Assembly: GCF_000011565.2 (NCBI RefSeq)
Contig: NC_005861.2
Location: forward strand, 1,736,001-1,800,000
Source: Candidatus Protochlamydia amoebophila UWE25
Lineage (GTDB): Bacteria; Chlamydiota; Chlamydiia; Chlamydiales; Parachlamydiaceae
DNA length: 64,000 bases
Direction of reading: 5' to 3'
The position numbers were made by a program, and so were the translations under genes. Under the pieces are notes generated by a model. The model saw only the letters and a list, made by a program, of their open reading frames with translations, had not been told where the DNA came from and searched no databases. Shown piece by piece: positions 18,320 to 27,287 of this stretch (position 1 is the first letter of the stretch; each line of letters opens with the position of its first letter).

Positions 18320-18571
18320 AATACACCTCTCGTATAAATCAATATTACTATATTATAAATTTAAAGTATATACAAGTGTTATAACGGAATCTTTTTTTAT
18401 TACGTTATAGGTAAATATAAACGAATTGAAAAGGTCACCAAAAATCTTTTTGTGTTAGACAAAAAATCACAAAAAATTTTGTTCGCGCATCTTTTATTTT
18501 TGAATATGGATTTTCACTGCATATTCTTGAGAAATGACTCGATCATAAACAACATCAATTCTTTTATGTGA

Positions 18572-18681
18572 AATTGATTACAAAGACCGATATTCAATTT
18601 TTGTCTCGCAATCAGGCTTTTTTTGTACGCTTACCCAATAATTGCCCGATTGTGCGTCTTAATGTACCAATTATACTATGA
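18572..18681 (+). pseudogene. traD relic, 3' end
   Basis: Bases 18572-18681 match the last 110 bases of traD (1224-1334), including TTGCCCGATTGTGCGTCTTA and the stop region. One extra T in a T run breaks the frame. Together with 8658-8815 this shows a former second traD. Confidence 0.88.
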
Positions 18682-18861
18682 TAATTTTAATAATTTGTTG
18701 CTTAAATTATTTAAACGAGGATCTCCGCTTTTAAATCTTAAGGCATAAGACTTGGCGTAAACACCAGGACAAACCTGAGCTGAAATCATACATTTTTCTT
18801 TAAACTGGCTTTTTTCTTTAGGTGATGTCTCTTTTTCGGTAGGTTGCGTTTTGGATTTCAT
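18676..18861 (-). CDS. Possible 61-residue hypothetical protein
   Basis: A lysine-rich N-terminus (KTQPTEKETSPKEKSQFKEK) is followed by CMISAQVCPGVYAKSYALRF. AAGAG precedes the ATG. Its stop lies at the very edge of the traD relic. No family is recognised and it may not be expressed. Confidence 0.3.
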   Translation of the reverse strand: MKSKTQPTEKETSPKEKSQFKEKCMISAQVCPGVYAKSYALRFKSGDPRLNNLSNKLLKLS

Positions 18862-19129
18862 ATTTTATCTCTTGTATGTTCCCTTCATATTACTAAGGAG
18901 AAGCAAAAAAGTAAATATTCACTATTTCTGCTCGTTTGCATAATAAGCGGGATAGAGAGTAGTTACTTATGGTTTATGAGGTTCTTTCTTTCTGTTTTGT
19001 TCTGCGCATTCCATTAAAGCATCTGCACAATAAGTAACCCCCCTGTTCCAACTACATTAACTTTACCTGAAATTGGTAAAAGGATCAATTTCTCCTTATA
19101 TTTTAGGGCGGTGGTGAAGTCCTTTTAGA

Positions 19130-19855
19130 TTAATTCTTGTTTTGATTTTGTTCGTTCTTCTCGTTTTCTTCCATCCGTGTGACCGTACCATCAACACAAA
19201 GACCGACACCTGTTGCTATTAAAAACTTAGATGCCCCTTGTGCTATAGGATAGGGAATAAAACTAAGGAAATAACCGCATAAAGAAGCCGTGATACCTAT
19301 ATAAACGCGTATAGGAACCTTAATTTCTTTATTGTCTTCTTTGTCATGATGACCTTTAACCGATTTAGCTAAACAAAGAGCATCGAAATGTAAGTCGCAT
19401 TCCTCTTGGTTAAAATCAATGCCATACATATTACAGTCATATAAAAACATGGTCTTGTGAGAATTTTTTTTATCTTTCTTTTTCAAATCTTTTTTAATTT
19501 GCTTAATTTCGCCCTTTTTGAATTGTGCACCTTGCTTTTTAGCTTCTCTTTCGATTGCGTCAATTTGAGCATCCATATCAATTTTTTTTCCTGTATAGCC
19601 TTCTATTTCAGTTTTGATATCAAACATCACTTCCATTAACTTGCCATGTTCTAGCTTATCAATATAGCGTTTAGCTTTTTCATAAAGCTTTTCAATCCTA
19701 GCGATAAACGCAATATCATTTAGGTTAACATTGACGCCTTTTGCTTGAACTTCATAAGCATAACAAGGCATTGCTAACGTAGAACCCAGAATAGCCCCCG
19801 CAACAGTGCATAAAGTGAAATTGTGAAGCAGCCCAATAAAACGAATATTTCCCAT
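19130..19855 (-). CDS. Exported protein of unknown family with C-terminal membrane segments
   Basis: A 241-residue product. A signal peptide (LLHNFTLCTVAGAILGSTLAMPCYA) is followed by VNVNLNDIAFIARIEKLYEK and a charged helical region with EGYTGKKIDMDAQIDAIERE and runs of KK/KD. A cysteine-containing stretch (LYDCNMYGIDFNQEECDLHF) and one or two hydrophobic helices (VYIGITASLCGYFLSFIPY, then GASKFLIATGVGLCVDG) come near the C-terminus. A small membrane-protein gene lies immediately upstream. The same pair, decayed, is at 29826-30287. No function is recognised. Location in former conjugation DNA allows a link to transfer or to host interaction; neither is shown. Confidence 0.6.
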   Translation of the reverse strand: MGNIRFIGLLHNFTLCTVAGAILGSTLAMPCYAYEVQAKGVNVNLNDIAFIARIEKLYEKAKRYIDKLEHGKLMEVMFDIKTEIEGYTGKKIDMDAQIDAIEREAKKQGAQFKKGEIKQIKKDLKKKDKKNSHKTMFLYDCNMYGIDFNQEECDLHFDALCLAKSVKGHHDKEDNKEIKVPIRVYIGITASLCGYFLSFIPYPIAQGASKFLIATGVGLCVDGTVTRMEENEKNEQNQNKN

Positions 19856-19989
19856 TGTATTAATCTCATTGTTCTTTTGTTTCTTTCTTGTTTACATAAC
19901 TCATAAATTTTAAAGCTTTGGCATCTAATTACCCATGCCATAAACCAAAGTAAAACCAGAAGCTCAACGCCTAAAGCAACATACCACAT
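19774..19989 (-). CDS. Small membrane protein, cassette partner
   Basis: 71 residues, beginning with a transmembrane helix (MWYVALGVELLVLLWFMAWV) and then a basic stretch. AAAGGA lies six bases before the ATG. Its 3' end overlaps the next gene's signal-peptide region in another frame. The decayed locus at 30123-30287 has the same layout (a small membrane protein overlapping a signal-peptide gene), which supports it being real. Function unknown. Confidence 0.5.
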   Translation of the reverse strand: MWYVALGVELLVLLWFMAWVIRCQSFKIYELCKQERNKRTMRLIQWEIFVLLGCFTISLYALLRGLFWVLR

Positions 19990-20007
19990 AAAAATCCTTT
20001 ACTTACT

Positions 20008-20208
20008 TTATCCATTCGTTACCCTCACCTTCTCATGTTCATTGATATAATAGTCATTTGTTTTATAGCTTAAATAGCCTAGCCCATCGAAAAAATCGGG
20101 CTTGATCCTGTTTACTAAATGTTTGACGGCGCTATCAATTAATATATTTGTGAGAGCATGGCCTAACTCATGATATTTAGCTAGAAAGTTTATAAAAACT
20201 CTATTCAT
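20008..20208 (-). CDS. Small hypothetical protein
   Basis: 66 residues (MNRVFINFLAKYHELGHALT and onward, ending EKVRVTNG). It ends 18 bases before the small membrane-protein gene on the same strand, so it may start that operon. HELGH resembles a zinc-protease HExxH motif with L in place of the second variable residue, but the protein is far too short for a known protease. Family not recognised. Confidence 0.4.
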   Translation of the reverse strand: MNRVFINFLAKYHELGHALTNILIDSAVKHLVNRIKPDFFDGLGYLSYKTNDYYINEHEKVRVTNG

Positions 20209-20334
20209 TATAGCAGCTTAACTCAACAGAAAAAGAGAAAAATAAAAGAAACTATTTCTCAGAAAGATTGAAGTTCACTTATCTCAAATTATCCAATCAA
20301 AGTTGTTTGTTCATCGTTAAATTTTAGTGAAGCA

Positions 20335-20616
20335 ATGCATGTTGCAGAACACCTTTTTTATGATGATATACAAGATGATGAGAAGCAACAATATGGGTTA
20401 AATATTACGTTTAAAATAAAATATCACTTTAAAAAACAGCGGGATAGCAACTGGGAAAATGACGTTATCCTAGGAGATCTTTGCGAAATGCTTTGACTTT
20501 ATGATGAACGATATCTTTGCTATAAAAGAGTTTATGATAATTTAAAAGAACATCCAACCGAATTACTATTACTTCTATCAAACTGTAATAGAGCTCCCGG
20601 TATTCCGTACAGATGA
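20335..20616 (+). pseudogene. Decayed hypothetical gene with an in-frame TGA
   Basis: A coherent frame reads MHVAEHLFYDDIQDDEKQQY and KYHFKKQRDSNWENDVILGD up to a TGA after ALCEML-like sequence. It continues YDERYLCYKRVYDNLKEHPT and LLLLLSNCNRAPGIPYR to a second stop. The frame also extends upstream without a clear start. The family is not recognised; the in-frame stop suggests decay. Confidence 0.4.
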
Positions 20617-20694
20617 GGAGTCTGAATTCTATTTAAGGTAAGCGGTGACATTGCCCCATAATTAGGTCCATTTTAAAATAGAAAATTCTACTAC

Positions 20695-20838
20695 CTATGC
20701 ATTAATTGTTTTTAGCTCATAAGTCTTTCTAAATTCTTTCGGAGAAAGACCATCTAGCGCGCTATGAGGACGCCATTTATTATAGTCTTCTCTCCATTTT
20801 TTTGCTAAGTTTTGTGCTTCTTGCAAACTTATAGATTT
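20695..20838 (-). mobile_element. IS3-family transposase fragment (OrfB 3' end)
   Basis: The minus strand encodes SLQEAQNLAKKWREDYNKWR then PHSALDGLSPKEFRKTYEL and a stop at 20695. This is the C-terminal end of an IS3 OrfB integrase (the RPHSAL...LTP-EF motif). The rest of the element is absent. The fragment abuts the 3' end of the orphan antitoxin gene. Confidence 0.85.
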
Positions 20839-21152
20839 TAAAAAGTTTTTCTATAAACTTGTGGACGGTAAATACCTTTGTCTACAATTTCAAGTAACCG
20901 TAAGGCTACATGGCTTGGAACACGTTGTCCTGATTCCCATGACTGAATAGTTCTTGGACTAACGTTTAAGATCTTAGCAAAAACAACTTGAGAATAGTGG
21001 CATTTTTTTCTAATCCTTTTAATATCTTGGGCTTTGTAATCGGCTGGAGCATCGGGTATTTCAATTATTTCTGATTTGAGGGTAATTTTGCCTTGAGCAT
21101 AAGCAAAAGCTTCTTCTAAACCTTCTTTTAACTCTTTAAAAAATTTACTCAT
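20838..21152 (-). CDS. Orphan HigA-like antitoxin
   Basis: From ATG 21152 the product is 104 residues (MSKFFKELKEGLEEAFAYAQ), matching the antitoxin at 1741. The two extra residues of the longer frame are not needed. The helix-turn-helix region is YSQVVFAKILNVSPRTIQSW. Its ATG overlaps the stop of a toxin stump at 21145-21225, in the same order as the intact locus. The IS3 fragment begins at its last codons and may have changed its C-terminus. Confidence 0.75.
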   Translation of the reverse strand: MSKFFKELKEGLEEAFAYAQGKITLKSEIIEIPDAPADYKAQDIKRIRKKCHYSQVVFAKILNVSPRTIQSWESGQRVPSHVALRLLEIVDKGIYRPQVYRKTF

Positions 21153-21225
21153 AAACAACCTTTTTAATATTTTCTATGCTTCGCATCTCTAGCTCTTTAG
21201 ACGTTAATGATCCTAAAATTTGCCA
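21145..21225 (-). pseudogene. RelE-like toxin stump
   Basis: The minus strand encodes LGSLTSKELEMRSIENIKKV then VYE and a stop. It aligns with the C-terminal helix of the 1395 toxin (LSAEEKKLIVRLVKQLKEEV) and overlaps the antitoxin ATG in the same way. Everything upstream is lost. Confidence 0.5.
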
Positions 21226-21314
21226 TTATAGTTCAAATCTTCTTGCAGCTCCTATCTTACTAAAAAAGAGAATAATTTTATTAAGTCGATTTTTTAGAGA
21301 TCACACTATTTGAT

Positions 21315-21464
21315 ATGACTCGGTAGAATTTTATTCTAATAATCTTAAACATTTTTGTAAGGATATTAAAACCCTAAATTATTTTAGATTTTTCTGCAAA
21401 AAGCTATTTTGAATGAAACTAATCATTAATTAAATGAATTAAATTTTCAAACGAATTAGATAAG
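21315..21464 (+). repeat. Direct repeat copy B
   Basis: Matches 10103-10258. It starts with ATGACTCG, the last codons of the signal-peptide gene family, followed by a stop. So this copy preserves the tail and flank of a third, otherwise lost, member of that family. Confidence 0.72.
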
Positions 21465-21570
21465 TATATTGAAATAGCCTTATCTATTTTGCAATAACAA
21501 ATTTAAATACAGATTCCTTTTGATTAAAATTGCGGTGATATTTATTCGTATAGTATTTTATTAATAAATA

Positions 21571-24183
21571 ATGTATCATTTAAAAATGATTCAACTAATT
21601 CGGGTGGTAATTTTGAATATTCAGAATATAAGATCTAATCTTAGTCATTTCATTGTCAATACAGACACTCATTTTTACATTCGATCAAACGATCATTTAA
21701 AATTTTCTGAACGAATTGTTTTATTGTGCAAAACAATTTTTCAGTGTTTCCTCAACTTATTCTTTAATTATCTCAAAAAAGACCAGCTTCAATCTCAGTG
21801 GAGGGAAGTTTTTTGGGGACAAAAAGAATTCGTCATTTCTAATCTTGCCCCAACTCAATCAGAATCTGGGACGTTTCTCTCAAGTCCGAGCCAAATTTCG
21901 GATTTTGCCCTCCCTTTTATAACTGCGAATCGAAACCAAGAAACTATTAATTATCCTAAGAATGAAAACAATTTGGTAATAGACTCTTTCAATAACTCAA
22001 TAGACTCAAATATCTCAAACAGTCATTTTCCAAAAACAGTAGATCCCTTAATAATTCCCCCTTCCCAACTGTCACCTTCACCCCAAGGTGTTAAACTGAG
22101 CTTTCAAGGAGGAACTTCTTTAACCATACCCTATTCTCAATTAGCTTTATTAAGGAAAAAGTCACCCTATTTTAAAAGTCTTTGGTCGGGACATTTTCAA
22201 GAAACGCTTCAAGGTCCCCTTGCTATAACAGAAAAAAAATTTACTAACTTACTACAGTGCTTAATGGATGCTAACTTTAAACTGTCGGTAGAAGACATTC
22301 CTTGTTCCATTGCATTAGCCCACTATTACCAATTAACAGATGTGGTAGAAAACTTAGAAAAACAGCTGATTAAAATCTATCAATCAGAGGAAGATGCTCT
22401 ATTTAATTCGAACGAAGAAAGTCTCATAGAATTAAAAGAGCTATTAAATTTTGCACGTCTGTATCAGTTAAATAATTTAATAAATTATTTAGAGTTCACA
22501 GTGGTAAGTGGCTTATTAAACAATACTTCTCATGTGAACGAATTTGAGAAAATTTTAAATCATTTTTCAACTGACATAGAAGAACTCAATCTTTCAGGAA
22601 AAGATTTTTTTACAGAGGCTCATTTTTTAGCCTTAAAAAATTGTAAAAATTTAAAAGTGCTGTGTCTAAAAATATTCTACACTCCCATAGATACCGGATT
22701 AGCCCATTTGACGTCTTTAACGGCTTTACAAAACTTAGATCTCAGTGAATGCTATCTGCTTAAGGATACTGGGTTAGCTCATTTGTCATCTTTAACCGCT
22801 TTACAGTATTTAGATTTAAGTGGCTGTGACGATCTTACGGATGCTGGATTAGCCCATTTAACACCTTTAGTCTCCTTGCAACATTTAGATTTAAGTAAAT
22901 GTGAAAATCTCACTGGCGATGGATTAGCCCATTTGACACCTTTAGTCGCTTTGCGACACTTAGGTTTGAGTGATTGTAGAAATCTCACGGATGCTGGATT
23001 AGCACATTTAACACCCTTAACGGCTTTAAAGCATTTAGATTTAAGTGAGTGTAAAAATCTCACTGACGATGGACTAGTGCATTTATCTTCCTTAGTCGCT
23101 TTGCAATATTTATCTCTAAAACTGTGTGAAAATCTCACCGATGCTGGATTAGCCCATTTAACATCCTTAACGGCTTTAGAGCATTTGGATTTAGGTTTGG
23201 ATTTCGGTTATTGCCAGAATCTCACTGACGATGGGTTAGCCCATTTGTCGTCCTTAACAGCTTTAAAGCATTTAGATCTAAGTTGGCGTGAAAATCTCAC
23301 GGATGCTGGATTAGCCCATTTAACATCCTTAACGGCTTTAAAACATTTAGACTTAAGTTGGTGTGAAAATCTCACGGATGAGGGATTGGCCTATTTGACG
23401 CCCCTAGTTGCTTTACAGTATTTGAGTTTAAAGGGCAGTGACATCACTGATGAAGGATTAGAACATCTGGCACACTTAAGTGCTTTACGGCATTTAAGTT
23501 TGAATGACTGCCGTAGGATCTACCATGGCTATGGATTAGCGCACTTGACAACTTTAGTGAATTTAGAGCATCTAGACTTAAGTGGCTGTTATTCGCTTTC
23601 TAGTTTTAAATTAATTTTCTTATCATCTTTAGTGAATTTACAGCATTTAAATCTAAGTGGGTGTTTTGGTCTTTATCACGATGGATTAGAAGATTTGACT
23701 CCTTTAATGAATTTGCAGTATTTAGATTTAAGTTCGTGTATAAATCTGACGGATAAGGGGCTGGCATATTTGACCTCTTTAGTAGGTCTAGGTTTACAAC
23801 ATTTAGATCTAAGTGGGTGTAAAGAAATCACTGACACCGGATTGGCACATTTAACCTCTTTAGTAGGCTTGGAGTACTTAGATTTAAGTTGGTGTGAAAA
23901 TCTCACGGATAAGGGGTTGGCATATTTAACCTCCTTCGCAGGTTTAAAGTATTTAAATCTAAAGGGATGTAAAAAGATTACTGATGCTGGATTAGCACAT
24001 TTGACCTCCTTAGTGACTTTACAGCGTTTGAATTTAAGTGAATGTGTAAATCTTACTGATACTGGATTGGCACATTTAGTTTCCCTAGTAAATTTACAGG
24101 ATTTAGAGCTACGAGAATGTAAAAGCATTACAGACACTGGGTTGGCTCATTACATACAAAATCAACAAATAATCTATCGTTAA
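21571..24183 (+). CDS. BTB-domain and leucine-rich-repeat protein, candidate effector
   Basis: An 870-residue protein. The N-terminal 170 residues are of low complexity apart from a hydrophobic stretch (IVLLCKTIFQCFLNLFF). Residues about 172-270 form a BTB/POZ-like domain (KLSFQGGTSLTIPYSQLALL, KKSPYFKSLWSGHFQE, ALAHYYQLTDVVENLEKQL). Residues about 345-865 are some 20 cysteine-type LRRs of 25 residues (core LDLSGCDDLTDAGLAHLT), as in F-box/LRR substrate receptors. BTB domains bind Cul3 ubiquitin ligases, so a host-directed substrate adaptor is the likely role; this is inference from domains. ATG 21571 and ATG 21586 are both possible starts. Some repeats deviate at 23520-23680, showing older divergence. 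Confidence 0.82.
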   Translation: MYHLKMIQLIRVVILNIQNIRSNLSHFIVNTDTHFYIRSNDHLKFSERIVLLCKTIFQCFLNLFFNYLKKDQLQSQWREVFWGQKEFVISNLAPTQSESGTFLSSPSQISDFALPFITANRNQETINYPKNENNLVIDSFNNSIDSNISNSHFPKTVDPLIIPPSQLSPSPQGVKLSFQGGTSLTIPYSQLALLRKKSPYFKSLWSGHFQETLQGPLAITEKKFTNLLQCLMDANFKLSVEDIPCSIALAHYYQLTDVVENLEKQLIKIYQSEEDALFNSNEESLIELKELLNFARLYQLNNLINYLEFTVVSGLLNNTSHVNEFEKILNHFSTDIEELNLSGKDFFTEAHFLALKNCKNLKVLCLKIFYTPIDTGLAHLTSLTALQNLDLSECYLLKDTGLAHLSSLTALQYLDLSGCDDLTDAGLAHLTPLVSLQHLDLSKCENLTGDGLAHLTPLVALRHLGLSDCRNLTDAGLAHLTPLTALKHLDLSECKNLTDDGLVHLSSLVALQYLSLKLCENLTDAGLAHLTSLTALEHLDLGLDFGYCQNLTDDGLAHLSSLTALKHLDLSWRENLTDAGLAHLTSLTALKHLDLSWCENLTDEGLAYLTPLVALQYLSLKGSDITDEGLEHLAHLSALRHLSLNDCRRIYHGYGLAHLTTLVNLEHLDLSGCYSLSSFKLIFLSSLVNLQHLNLSGCFGLYHDGLEDLTPLMNLQYLDLSSCINLTDKGLAYLTSLVGLGLQHLDLSGCKEITDTGLAHLTSLVGLEYLDLSWCENLTDKGLAYLTSFAGLKYLNLKGCKKITDAGLAHLTSLVTLQRLNLSECVNLTDTGLAHLVSLVNLQDLELRECKSITDTGLAHYIQNQQIIYR
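22680..24150 (+). repeat. Tandem 75-bp coding repeats (cysteine-type LRR)
   Basis: Units encode GLAHLT...LDLS.C...LTDA. They are less uniform than the 84-bp array in the other LRR gene, with insertions such as the six extra codons near 23195. Antisense frames at 22779-23138 and 23676-24137 are by-products. Confidence 0.9.
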
Positions 24184-24384
24184 AAGAAGGTAAAAAAAAG
24201 TAGTGTCAATTGAGCGAACGTTCTGCGTATGAGAATATTATGTGGATGTTTAAACACTTCGACATTATAGCTCAACACTATAGAGATCATAAAAGAGTTT
24301 TTTGCTTGAGGTTTAACCTTATAGAACAAATTTATTATTGAAAACTTCAAAATCAAGAGAATGTTCAAAAATTTCTTACTCTCT

Positions 24385-25060
24385 TTAGTATTGTCCTAAA
24401 AATTCTGATGTATAAAATAGCTTCACTTGTCGGTGTGTCATATTCATAATCTTTACTAATCTAGGATATTTCCCAAGCCAAGCAAATACCTACTCAACCA
24501 CACAAAGGTTTAGGCAATATTTTAAAGCTCCTATCTATGCGTTTGACGACTTTCAAAGACAGCCAAAGAAATCTTTACGTCATCTCTTGTACATTTACCA
24601 GCAACCCAAATGATCTTCATTTTTCTCTTTGAATTCTTCCAGTTATCCAAAAGGCCCTGCATCTCCCTCTCTATCTTCGAGATTGGCAGCTGTCACAAAC
24701 GCACGAGCTATTAGCCTTCATTATCAACCAATATATGCCGCTTTCAAGCTTTAATTTTCTTTCTGCCATCGAAGCTTTTGAAGTTCCCTTTTCTGTCGTT
24801 TTCACTGACTGACTGTCGGCTACCACTCCAGAAGGATCTTCATTTCTATCTAGCTTTTGCCGAAGCTTCTTTTATAAAATATCATTCATTTTTTAAAAAG
24901 ACCGTAGTATGCCCATTTCAAGAACTGCACATAAATGCTTCTCCAAGGGGGAAATCCTAGGTCATCTGTCCAGTAATTACTGCATTCAATATTTCTCTTT
25001 TAAAGACTTTAAGAAGAAATGCTCCCCTTTAGATATCTTTGTCTGGAATAGAGACTCGAT
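24385..25060 (-). pseudogene. IS5-family transposase, heavily decayed
   Basis: The minus strand shows, across shifting frames, ILNAVITGQ, DFPPWRSIYVQFLKW, then GVVADSQSVKTTEK, FDGRKKIKA and KRHILVDNEG (the DDE core), then YEYDTPTSEAILYIRIFRT. These are successive landmarks of IS5 transposases (DSQSVKT...GFDGGKKIKGRKRH...). Multiple stops and shifts make it inactive. Confidence 0.85.
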
Positions 25061-25446
25061 TGAATCCCATTCCTCCAAAAGCTCAGCAAGGTATTTTTTT
25101 CCATCGCTGCCATTTGCCAAGCTAATTTGAATTGGTTACAACACATTCAAATTCTAGGTTTTTTTGAACACTCTCTAATACTAAACATTTTTTATAAAAA
25201 TAAAACAAAGGGCGTTGTTAATCAAAAATATTCCATCGATAGCTAATAGAATTAAAGTTTTTTAGGTCTACTTAGTGAATACTTACTTATTTTAGCAATT
25301 TATAAATTCCAGTCTGTTATAAAATAAACTTCAACAAGGAGGATTTTTTACGAAAACAAACGCAAAAAGATGTTTAATCTAAAATCTATTAATTTTTTAC
25401 AAGCTATTTATATAAAATTTATTTATTTTTTATTGAAGCATATTTA

Positions 25447-26394
25447 ATGTAAGTTGCAAATAACTAATTTATTAAAAAATTTGTTGCAGCTGCTACTAGA
25501 AATCCTAAAACTTTAATTTCAAACCCATTAGACGTCGTTGCATGAATTTTTCTAGGCATCAGTCTTGATATCACGCCAAATACTCCCTCAATAAATTTTC
25601 TAATGTGCTTCAAATTTACAAAATCATGTAAATCGATTGAACGAAGAGAATTAGATTTTGGCTCCACTATGAGCTTGATGTTTTCTATCTTTTCAAGCAT
25701 GTCTTGATGCTTATAATCGACATAGGCAGAATCTCCATAAATCTTACTGCCTGCGGGTAAGTTTCGTTCCATGTATTTAAAAGGAACAGCATCATGCTCT
25801 CTGCCTGGACAAAGGATAACTCTAAAAGGGCACCCATCTTGAGAAGCTAAGACTGTTACTTTCAATCCATAAAAATATTCTCGCTTACTAGCATTATACC
25901 CTCTAAATTCCTCTCCTCGATAAATTCTACAATTTTGAATTCTTATATTTCTACAAACAGAAACAGGAAATGCATCAACAATATATTCAAAAGGTAATTT
26001 TCCAAAGTTTTTTAATTTTTGAATAAACTCAAGAATTTCCTCCCACCATTTCATGGGTATTTGATGAATTCTTCTATTTAATGCGCTCTTACTCAGTTTA
26101 TTCATGATATATCTATGCTCAATAAGAAATTTTCGGGACGTTTCCATATTTCCGTAAAAAAATCTCATTCCTACTAAATTTATCAACATAATTTCCGAAG
26201 TAGACAGTTTTGTATTTGGCCAATCTTTGTATCCAATCGAAAGGATGTAGTCGTCTAAAAGGCAATAAAGTGCTATAATTTGTTCTTCCATGGCTTCAAT
26301 CCTTGTTATTTGTTCCACAAAAACAATTTAAGGATCTGAGGCCTTTTTATTTACATCTAAATTTTATTTTAACTTAGTTATTTGCAACTTACAT
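25447..26394 (-). mobile_element. Intact IS982-like insertion sequence with 6-bp target duplication
   Basis: Perfect 21-bp inverted repeats (ATGTAAGTTGCAAATAACTA plus A) lie at 25447-25467 and 26374-26394. TATTTA is present directly outside both ends (25441-25446 and 26395-26400). The element is 948 bp with one gene. Perfect repeats and a target duplication indicate a recent, probably active insertion. Confidence 0.92.
25464..26318 (-). CDS. DDE transposase, IS982-like
   Basis: A 284-residue protein. DDE landmarks: VDAFPVSVCRNIRIQ (first D), YGLKVTVLASQDG, IYGDSAYVDYKHQD (second D) and RKFIEGVFGVISRLM (E). The N-terminus (LLDDYILSIGYKDWPNTKLS and TSEIMLINLVGMRFFYGN) resembles IS982 transposases only distantly, so it differs from the other IS982 family in this window. 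Its stop lies next to the left inverted repeat, as expected for a compact IS. The frame is intact. Confidence 0.85.
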   Translation of the reverse strand: MEQITRIEAMEEQIIALYCLLDDYILSIGYKDWPNTKLSTSEIMLINLVGMRFFYGNMETSRKFLIEHRYIMNKLSKSALNRRIHQIPMKWWEEILEFIQKLKNFGKLPFEYIVDAFPVSVCRNIRIQNCRIYRGEEFRGYNASKREYFYGLKVTVLASQDGCPFRVILCPGREHDAVPFKYMERNLPAGSKIYGDSAYVDYKHQDMLEKIENIKLIVEPKSNSLRSIDLHDFVNLKHIRKFIEGVFGVISRLMPRKIHATTSNGFEIKVLGFLVAAATNFLIN

Positions 26395-26492
26395 TATTTA
26401 TAAAAATTAAATTTGCACTGATGTTTTTTATAATATCCCTAAATCACTTAATTTAATATAAAATCAATTAAATATATAAAATATACTGTATT

Positions 26493-27287
26493 TCAATCTC
26501 TACTTAAAATAGCTTCAGTATTTTTAATAATATTTCTTTCTTTATCTAAAAAATCCTCATCTGAATCTGCCAGTTTTATTTGAGTATATAAATTTTTCAC
26601 CCCTAAATAAATACTATGTAGTGCGTGACATTCTACAAGTTCGATTGGCTTTAATGCTCGATTTTGCAGTTTTTCGCCAGCCAATTGTTTTAGTCGTTCA
26701 GAAACAGTATCAAGAGTAGCTTGTAAATATTCTATATGTTTCTTACTTAAAGCTGACTGAGGATTTAATAGACTTTCTTTTGGATAAGTAAGAAGATCAA
26801 TGAAAGCTTCTCCCAATAAGACTTTATATCCTCTACTGCCATCTGATTTATATTTTATTTCAGATTCCGAAAACTTATCCATTGTTTGATTAAAAAACTC
26901 TGGTAAGTGTCTTGTTTCTGACATTTCTAAAGAAGAAAGATGGCTTAAAAGAATAAGATTCGTATAAATGAAATAAAAGTTATCATTTATTTCTTTATTA
27001 TCAAATTTTTCCTGCAATAAATTTTTAACCATTTCCTGATCAACTTTCTCATTTGCTTGGACTGTGTTTAAAAAAGGCTCAACATTTTTATTGAATAATT
27101 CTAAACGATCTTCCACTTCTTTTTGACTTAGATCTAATCCAAGCCTTGTCTTAAAAAGTGTGGATAGATAGCTAACATCCCAAGAAACTATTCCAGGGAA
27201 AGGGACTAAATGCGCGGCTTGAGGCGAAGCAACAAATCCTTTCCCAAATAACCAAAGGTAAAAGTGCTTCGACTTGTTTGCAAACAT
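26493..27287 (-). CDS. C-terminal part of a large hypothetical protein (separated by a frameshift)
   Basis: 264 residues. The first 40 (FANKSKHFYLWLFGKGFVAS and onward) overlap the end of the upstream gene in another frame and read as a natural continuation of it. The remainder is helical (SQKEVEDRLELFNKNVEPFL, EMVKNLLQEKFDNKEINDNF). It is probably the end of the 27172-29274 protein, giving about 920 residues if joined. ATG 27287 has no clear ribosome-binding site, which favours a frameshift over a separate gene. Function unknown. Confidence 0.5.
   Translation of the reverse strand: MFANKSKHFYLWLFGKGFVASPQAAHLVPFPGIVSWDVSYLSTLFKTRLGLDLSQKEVEDRLELFNKNVEPFLNTVQANEKVDQEMVKNLLQEKFDNKEINDNFYFIYTNLILLSHLSSLEMSETRHLPEFFNQTMDKFSESEIKYKSDGSRGYKVLLGEAFIDLLTYPKESLLNPQSALSKKHIEYLQATLDTVSERLKQLAGEKLQNRALKPIELVECHALHSIYLGVKNLYTQIKLADSDEDFLDKERNIIKNTEAILSRD

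Noticed and set aside
18524-18551. ATGACTCG-like tail resembling the end of the signal-peptide gene family
   Set aside because: The match is only about ten bases and can be chance, unlike the 150-base match at 21315.
22779-24137. Two long minus-strand frames
   Set aside because: Antisense of the 75-bp BTB/LRR repeats with repetitive Cys/Lys content and no family signal.
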